A DNA stretch of 64,000 bases, taken from the NCBI RefSeq assembly GCF_001050035.1, contig NZ_CVTA01000012.1, forward strand, positions 1-64,000. The letters are read 5' to 3'. Below, piece by piece: positions 58,998-64,000 of this stretch. This DNA comes from Mycolicibacterium komanii (GTDB lineage: Bacteria; Actinomycetota; Actinomycetes; Mycobacteriales; Mycobacteriaceae). Position numbers and translations under genes: made by a program. The first letter of the stretch is position 1. Every line of letters begins with the position of its first letter. The notes beneath the pieces are model-generated. The model did not search any database. It had not been told where the DNA came from and saw only the letters and a program-made list of their open reading frames with translations.

Positions 58998-59888
58998 TCA
59001 GAGGGGCAGCGTCGTACCGGTTTCCTTCTCGGCGAACTCCCACAGCCTGCTGGCGTCGTCGTAATCGCACGCGACCGCGCCCCGACCACTGAGCGTCGGC
59101 CCACCCTTCAAGCCGTACCGGCTGTCGATGCCGACATAGCTGCCGGGCGGGATCGGCTCGGTGATGCAGTACAACGACGGCGCGGCGCCCGCGTCGAGGT
59201 CGTTGGCGAGCACCCGCGCCACCGTCTTGACCACTCCGTGAAACGCCGCCATGACCGGCTTTTCCGAGACGTTGGACAGGTTCGACGCCACCCAGCCGGG
59301 ATGCGTCAGGTAGCTGGTGATCGGCGAGCCGGCCTCACGCAACCGGCGATCGAGCTGGAGCCCCCACAGCATCACGGCCAGCTTCGACCGGGCGTACGCC
59401 GGGAACGCCGACCATTTGCTCGAGCGCAGATGCGGGTCGTCGAAATCGAACGTCGCCGACTTGTGCGCGTCGGAGCCCACGTTGATGATTTTCGACCGCA
59501 CCCGTCCAAACAGCAGGTTGGTCAACGCGAACGGTCCGAGGAAGTTGGTGCCGAGGGTGATCTCGAAACCGTCGACGGTTTCGCGCCGGTTCTGCGCGAC
59601 GAGACCCGCGTTGTTGATGAGGATGTCGACGTCGCCCTCGAGCAACTCGGGGAAGGCGCGCACCGACGACTGATCGGCGAGGTCGAGTTTGACCACCGAC
59701 GTGTCCCCGCCCATCTCCGCTGCCCGCTGCGCGCCGAGTTCGGCGTTGCGGACGGCGAGGATCACATGGGCACCCGCACCGGCCAAGGCCCGCGCCGTCG
59801 CCAGCCCGACACCGTTCGTCGCGCCGGTCACGATGATCCGCTGTCCGCTCAGATTGCCCAGCCTGCTCGGCGACCAGTTCGTAGCCAT
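58998..59888 (-). CDS. SDR family oxidoreductase
   Basis: 296 residues, classical short-chain dehydrogenase. Cofactor motif TGATNGVG (21-28), structural NNAG (INNAGLV), and catalytic Tyr-x3-Lys in AYARSKLAVML. The length and pattern resemble the retinol-dehydrogenase/protochlorophyllide-reductase-like SDRs frequent in mycobacteria; substrate unknown. Confidence 0.9.
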   Translation of the reverse strand: MATNWSPSRLGNLSGQRIIVTGATNGVGLATARALAGAGAHVILAVRNAELGAQRAAEMGGDTSVVKLDLADQSSVRAFPELLEGDVDILINNAGLVAQNRRETVDGFEITLGTNFLGPFALTNLLFGRVRSKIINVGSDAHKSATFDFDDPHLRSSKWSAFPAYARSKLAVMLWGLQLDRRLREAGSPITSYLTHPGWVASNLSNVSEKPVMAAFHGVVKTVARVLANDLDAGAAPSLYCITEPIPPGSYVGIDSRYGLKGGPTLSGRGAVACDYDDASRLWEFAEKETGTTLPL

Positions 59889-59962
59889 CGCATGAGGTTA
59901 GCGACGACCCCGGCGCCGGCGATCGTTGACACGACACATCGGTGCTGGTTGTCTACTCGCCG

Positions 59963-60406
59963 ATGAGCGACTCCGCCCGCGAGATCGAGAATCTCGTCTA
60001 CGCATACGCCGAGCGAATCGATGCCGGCGACCTCGAGGGCGTGGGCGCGCTCTTCGCCCACGGACGGATCAACGCCGTCGAGAACGGACCGCCGGAGACG
60101 GTGTTCGAGGGTGCGAACCGGGCACGCGAGATGTTCGAGATGGCGGTGCGCCTCTACGACGACGGCACACCGAAGACCAAACACCTGACCACCAATGTCA
60201 CCGTGCACGTCGACGACGAGGCCGGTACCGCCCGCGCGAGCGCCTATTACTGCGTCACGCAGGCGACACCGGACCTACCTCTGCAGGTCATCGTGACCGG
60301 TCGTTACCGCGACACGTTCCACCGCATCGACGGCGCATGGTGGTTCGACACTCGCACCATCTTCATCGACCAGGTCGGCGACACCAGCCACCACCTGAAG
60401 TTCTAG
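59963..60406 (+). CDS. SnoaL-like / NTF2-like domain protein
   Basis: 147 residues from the ATG at 59,963 (a GTG 21 bases earlier is possible). The NTF2-like cone fold is shown by EIENLVYAYAERIDAGDLEGVGALFAHG and the later VTGRYRDTFHRIDGAWWFDTRTIFID. Such proteins are small isomerases, hydrolases or ligand binders. Divergent from the SDR gene. Confidence 0.85.
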   Translation: MSDSAREIENLVYAYAERIDAGDLEGVGALFAHGRINAVENGPPETVFEGANRAREMFEMAVRLYDDGTPKTKHLTTNVTVHVDDEAGTARASAYYCVTQATPDLPLQVIVTGRYRDTFHRIDGAWWFDTRTIFIDQVGDTSHHLKF

Positions 60407-60428
60407 GCCGCGACGGCCCGCTTCGCCT

Positions 60429-60686
60429 CTACCACTTCCAGGGCTTGTCCCAGTGTCCTGGCGGCGGCACGCCGGGGATGTGGGCGATATGCCCCGGCGG
60501 CGGAATCTTCGGGATGTGGACATGCACCGGTGGCGGCGCCGGAATGTGGATATGCCCCGGTCCCGGGGGGTGCCACCAGTGGTCGTCGGCGACGGCCTGG
60601 CTCGCGCCGAGGCCGACTGAGGCGAATCCCAGCGCACCGACCATCACGGCTCCGGCCGCTAACCTCTTCATTCCTGTCATCGTCAT
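60429..60686 (-). CDS. Small secreted His/Pro-rich protein
   Basis: 85 residues from the ATG at 60,684-60,686. Signal peptide KRLAAGAVMVGALGFASVGLG with cleavage near AVA. The mature part is built from His-Ile-Pro-Pro-Gly words (GPGHIHIPAPPP, VHVHIPKIPPPGH). His-rich exported proteins can bind metals, but no function is shown. An open frame upstream is not needed since the signal peptide begins here. Confidence 0.7.
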   Translation of the reverse strand: MTMTGMKRLAAGAVMVGALGFASVGLGASQAVADDHWWHPPGPGHIHIPAPPPVHVHIPKIPPPGHIAHIPGVPPPGHWDKPWKW

Positions 60687-60818
60687 CGTGATTTCCTCTC
60701 GGCAATCTGCCCCCGCCGCTGCTATGAACGCTCGTATTGCAGTCCAACGCGACGCGACCCTCACGACTTCCCCGACAGACCCATCCTGCCATTGCCGCTC
60801 GTCAGGGCGTCAACCGCC

Positions 60819-61715
60819 CTACGGAGCGAACTCGCTGATCACCTCGGCGACCTTGCGCACCTGCTCGATGTCCGAACTCGTTGGAATCAGGTGAATTTCG
60901 TGGGTACCGATGTCCTCGAACCGGCGTAGAACGTCGAGAAGTTCCTGTTCATTGCCCGCCCAACCCGTCGTGGGCGCCATCGCGTCGACGATGTCGCCGG
61001 GAATCCAGTTCATGTACCGCCGCAGATGCCGATGTACCTGCTCGCGGGGCTGCTCACCCTCGCCGATTGCGAACCAGAACGACGTCGCCAGGTGCGGTGC
61101 GGGCTTACCGGCCTCGGCCCAAGCGGTGCGGGCGACGTCGAACAGTTCGTTCTGCCGGTCGACGTCGAGATCGAGAGTCGTGCCTGCCAGCCCGTGCGCC
61201 CATCGGGCCGCACTGCGGACGGTCTTCGGCCCGATCGTGCCGACCAACAGTGTGGGTCCGCCGGGCTGCACCGGCGCCGGACCGACCGGGAGAACGGATT
61301 CGGTGACCTTCTCCCCCGCCCAGACCCTGCGCATCACCGCGACACGATCGGCCATCCCCCGCATGGTCTGGCCGGCCGGGTCCGCGCCGACCGCCCGGTA
61401 GTCCTCTTCCCTGCCTCCCACGCCCAGCCCGACCGTCAGCCGGCCGCCGCAGAGCATGTCGCCCGTGGCCAGCGCCTTGGCCAGCATCACGGGATCGTGC
61501 AACTGCGGGACCACGACGGTGGTCACAAGCCGGACGCGATCGGTCCACGCGGCGAGCGCCCCGAGCAGCGTCAGCGAGTGCGGGTTGTCGAACGCGATGC
61601 GCTCGCCCCAGCACAACGACGAGAACGGGCCTTCGTCGATCACCCGAGCCCAGGTCTCGAGCGTCTTCGCATCGAGGTCGGCTTCCATGACCGGCATCGT
61701 CATTCCGATTTGCAC
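60819..61715 (-). CDS. LLM-class (probably F420-dependent) oxidoreductase
   Basis: 298 residues from the GTG at 61,713-61,715, where the luciferase-like fold begins (QIGMTMPVMEADLD). TIM-barrel features: LCWGERIAFDNPHSLTLLGALAA, VRLVTTVVVPQLHDPVMLAKALATGDML, GGRLTVGLGVGGREEDYRAVG. Mycobacteria have many F420-using members of this family; cofactor and substrate are inferred. Divergent from the VOC gene. Confidence 0.87.
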   Translation of the reverse strand: MQIGMTMPVMEADLDAKTLETWARVIDEGPFSSLCWGERIAFDNPHSLTLLGALAAWTDRVRLVTTVVVPQLHDPVMLAKALATGDMLCGGRLTVGLGVGGREEDYRAVGADPAGQTMRGMADRVAVMRRVWAGEKVTESVLPVGPAPVQPGGPTLLVGTIGPKTVRSAARWAHGLAGTTLDLDVDRQNELFDVARTAWAEAGKPAPHLATSFWFAIGEGEQPREQVHRHLRRYMNWIPGDIVDAMAPTTGWAGNEQELLDVLRRFEDIGTHEIHLIPTSSDIEQVRKVAEVISEFAP

Positions 61716-61751
61716 GACGGCGATTCTGGCACGGCTGGCAGCATGTGGGAC

Positions 61752-62165
61752 ATGGCGATCACCACCACGTCCATCGCGCACCTCCGGCTGACGGTCACCG
61801 ACATCGAACGGTCGCGGGAGTTCTACGAGTCGGTGTTCGGCTGGCGCGTGTTCATCGAGCTCCCGGAGGGCGCCAATGCGGCCACTCGCGAGACGTTGAG
61901 CTTCCTGTACGGCGGCGTCATCTACGACCTCGGTGGCGTCCTGGTCGCTCTCCGGCCGGTGGGCACCGACACCTTCGACGAGAACCGCACCGGCCTCGAC
62001 CACGTCGCGTTCCGGCTGACCAGCAAGGACGAACTCGATTCCGCCGAAAGCCATCTCGATGATCTCGGCATCGCCCACGAGCCGATCAAGGACATCGGCC
62101 CGATGTACATCCTCGAATTCCGCGACCCGGACAACATCGCGCTGGAGCTGAGCGCCCCGAAGTGA
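61752..62165 (+). CDS. VOC/glyoxalase family protein
   Basis: 137 residues (an ATG three codons earlier is possible). Two beta-alpha-beta-beta-beta units: AHLRLTVTDIERSREFYESVFGW and GLDHVAFRLTSKDELDSAESHL, with final YILEFRDPDNIALEL. His and Glu residues fit a metal site. Function within the superfamily unknown. Its stop is 4 nt from the convergent nitronate monooxygenase gene. Confidence 0.88.
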   Translation: MAITTTSIAHLRLTVTDIERSREFYESVFGWRVFIELPEGANAATRETLSFLYGGVIYDLGGVLVALRPVGTDTFDENRTGLDHVAFRLTSKDELDSAESHLDDLGIAHEPIKDIGPMYILEFRDPDNIALELSAPK

Positions 62166-62169
62166 CCCC

Positions 62170-63180
62170 TCAGTGGAGCCTGCCGATGATGTCGGCCGCC
62201 GAACCCGGTTTGGCCTCACGGAAGCCGGTACCCGCCCACACGTTGACGCCGTGCGGATCGCCCGCGCGCACGGCCGCCGCCCGCAGCGGGCTGGTCAGGT
62301 AGTGCACCTCGGGGTAACCCAGCGGTGCTTCCTCTTCGTGATCGTCGACGAACCGGTTGCGCAGTCCACGCGCGTAGCGGCCCGAGAACGCTTTCGTGAC
62401 AACCGTTTCGGTGAACGCATGGTCTTGTAGTGCGGCGCGGTGCACGGCGCTGCTACCGGCCTCGTCCGCCAGGAGAAATGCGGTGCCGAGTTGTGCGGCC
62501 ACCGCACCGGCGCGCCGCACCCGGTCGATGTCGTCGGCGCTCATGAGGCCTCCCGCGGCGACGACGGGCACGTCGACATCGGCGAGCACCGATGCCAGAA
62601 GTCCGTCCAACGGGACGTCGGATGGCCGCGCGGTCGGGTCGAAGGTGCCGCGATGCCCTCCCGCGGCGGGCCCCTGAACGGCCACGGCATCCACGCCACG
62701 CTCGACGGCTTGCCGCGCCTCGGCCAACGTCGTCACGGTGCCCACCGTCGTGATGCCGGCCGCACGCAGGCGCTGTATCTCCTCGGCGGTGGGGAGGCCG
62801 AAGGTGAACGACGCGACCGCGGGCCTCAGATCGAGCAGAACCTCGAGCTTGCCCGCCCAGGCGTCGTCGTCGAACCGGGGATCACCGAGCGCGGCGCCGT
62901 AGCGTTCGGCGTCGGGGCGCAGGGCCGCGGCGTAGTCGGCGATCGCCCGGGGTGTGGCCGCGGACGGTTGCGGGATAAAGACATTGGCGCCAACCGGGCC
63001 GGTGGTCAGGCTTTGTGCGGCGGTGATGCGCTCGGCGAACGCTTGCGCGGTGAGGTAGCCCCCGGCCACGAATCCCAGGCCACCTGCGGTGCTGCCTGCG
63101 GCGGCGAGCTCGGGAGTCGACGGACCGCCGGCCATCGGTGCAACGAGAATTGCCGTGGTGAGGTCGCGCAGATCGAACAT
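62170..63180 (-). CDS. Nitronate monooxygenase (2-nitropropane dioxygenase family)
   Basis: 336 residues, FMN TIM-barrel. Features: ILVAPMAGGPSTPELAAAGS, GVDAVAVQGPAAGGHRG with the FMN/active-site His, and VVAAGGLMSADDIDRVRRAGAVAAQLGTAFLLADEAG (phosphate-binding glycines). Oxidises nitronates such as propionate-3-nitronate. Its start shares one base with the GNAT gene's stop, so the two form an operon. Confidence 0.92.
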   Translation of the reverse strand: MFDLRDLTTAILVAPMAGGPSTPELAAAGSTAGGLGFVAGGYLTAQAFAERITAAQSLTTGPVGANVFIPQPSAATPRAIADYAAALRPDAERYGAALGDPRFDDDAWAGKLEVLLDLRPAVASFTFGLPTAEEIQRLRAAGITTVGTVTTLAEARQAVERGVDAVAVQGPAAGGHRGTFDPTARPSDVPLDGLLASVLADVDVPVVAAGGLMSADDIDRVRRAGAVAAQLGTAFLLADEAGSSAVHRAALQDHAFTETVVTKAFSGRYARGLRNRFVDDHEEEAPLGYPEVHYLTSPLRAAAVRAGDPHGVNVWAGTGFREAKPGSAADIIGRLH

Positions 63181-63707
63181 CAGCGCACCGCCTTGGCGAA
63201 GAGCAGGCAGTCCTGCGGCTCGTCACTGATGTTCGGCAGCAGCGTGTAGCGGGCCAGGCGGCCCTCCAGGTGGAGCCCGTTGCGCCGGAGCAGGTTCGCC
63301 GATGCCTCGTTGTCGACGTGGCAGTACGCCGAGATGCGGTACAGGGTTTGATCACGGTGCGCCTTGTCGAACAGCAGCTGTACCGCCTCGGACATGAAAC
63401 CCTGCTTCCACCACGGCCGACCCAGGTAGTAGCCGAAGTCGATGTGGTGCGGCTGCGGTCGCCGCCAGCCGATCGCGCCGATCGGACCGTCGCCGCGCAG
63501 ATCGATCAACCAGGTGGTCTCACCACCGGTGTTGAACACTTCGGTGAGGACGCGTCGGGTCTCGCCGACGTCGCGGTGCGTTCGCCACGCCATGTAGTGC
63601 GTCACCTCCGGATCCGACGCGACCCGCTCGAAGAGGGGTTCGGCGTCGTCGAGTGTCGGCGCACGCACCGTGATCCTCGGGCCGTTGAGCACCTCGATGT
63701 CCGCCAT
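63180..63707 (-). CDS. GNAT family acetyltransferase (RimJ/RimL-like)
   Basis: 175 residues from the ATG at 63,705-63,707. Acetyl-CoA fold: ITVRAPTLDDAEPLFERVASDPEVTHYM, DFGYYLGRPWWKQGFMSEAVQLL (pyrophosphate-binding region) and the end VDNEASANLLRRNGLHLEGRLARY. Such enzymes acetylate protein N-termini or small amines; substrate unknown. Overlaps the nitronate monooxygenase start. Confidence 0.9.
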   Translation of the reverse strand: MADIEVLNGPRITVRAPTLDDAEPLFERVASDPEVTHYMAWRTHRDVGETRRVLTEVFNTGGETTWLIDLRGDGPIGAIGWRRPQPHHIDFGYYLGRPWWKQGFMSEAVQLLFDKAHRDQTLYRISAYCHVDNEASANLLRRNGLHLEGRLARYTLLPNISDEPQDCLLFAKAVR

Positions 63708-63762
63708 GGGTCCATCGTGCATCGTTGCCGGGTGCACCACCACGGTGGTTGACTGAATCGGT

Positions 63763-64000
63763 ATGGCGATCACGTTCAACCACACCATCGTGGCCGCGAG
63801 AGACCGTGAGGAATCGGCCCGGTTCTTCACCGAGTTGTTCGGGCTACCCCCTGCCGAGGAGTTCGGCCATTTCCTGGCCGTGGGCTTGGCGCACGACGCC
63901 AGCCTCGATTACGCGCAGGTCGGCCCGGATGAGGAGATCCGCCCGCAGCATTACGCATTCCTGGTGTCCGAGGACGAGTTCTCCGAGATCTACGGCCGGA
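63763..64000 (+). CDS. VOC/glyoxalase family protein (cut by window end)
   Basis: The first 79 residues only: ITFNHTIVAARDREESARFF, ELFGLPPAEEFGHFLAVGL, and HYAFLVSEDEFSEIYGR. This matches the first half of a small VOC dioxygenase/glyoxalase-like protein. Divergent from the GNAT gene with 55 bp between. Confidence 0.85.
   Translation, partial: MAITFNHTIVAARDREESARFFTELFGLPPAEEFGHFLAVGLAHDASLDYAQVGPDEEIRPQHYAFLVSEDEFSEIYGR

Overview
The window comes from a high-GC rapid-growing mycobacterium (Mycolicibacterium type). Support: the block murA / pduO / DUF2550 / F1Fo-ATP synthase / wecA / sua5 / prmC / prfA / rpmE ... rho / thrB / thrC / hom / lysA / argS / tRNA-Arg follows Mycobacterium tuberculosis order, ATP synthase carries the mycobacterial b-delta fusion subunit, MurA has the mycobacterial Asp in place of the fosfomycin-target Cys, and the window opens in a typical mycobacterial rRNA-operon leader.

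1-27,443 is core chromosome, nearly all on the minus strand: rRNA leader and promoter, murA, the atp operon (atpI-B-E-F-FH-A-G-D-C), cell-wall and translation genes (wecA, sua5, prmC, prfA, rpmE), then rho, threonine genes, lysA and argS. A fadD/TetR plus MDMPI/MarR module sits between rpmE and rho; each divergent pair has a perfect inverted repeat as likely operator.

27,424-43,895 is an integrated element of about 16.5 kb in the 3' end of tRNA-Arg(CCG), bounded by a 22-bp direct repeat. It has an Xis-like protein, a Prim-Pol/SF3 primase-helicase followed by an iteron-bearing inverted repeat (candidate origin), an HNH protein, a large terminase in reversed orientation, HK97-type portal, prohead protease, capsid and head-tail connector, a complete tyrosine integrase, and cargo (two multi-pass membrane proteins and a HEPN-motif protein). 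No tail, tape-measure, baseplate or lysis genes are visible. This suits a capsid-forming phage satellite (cf-PICI-like, and reminiscent of phiRv1/phiRv2 of M. tuberculosis) that would borrow tails from a helper phage. It is the most interesting object here.

43,896-53,985 is an accessory island: a HigBA-like toxin-antitoxin pair, remnants of a second phage-like element (terminase C-terminus), a three-gene operon of zinc-ribbon, HNH-type and Swt1-like HEPN proteins (candidate defence system), a MITE-like inverted-repeat element and several small secreted or membrane proteins, two of them DUF732-like.

53,986-64,000 is mycobacterial chromosome again: a large exported repeat protein, a Tat lipoprotein amine oxidase, an ion-channel remnant, a DUF4436 membrane protein, SDR, SnoaL-like, F420-type luciferase-like, glyoxalase-like, nitronate monooxygenase and GNAT proteins, and a VOC protein cut by the window end.
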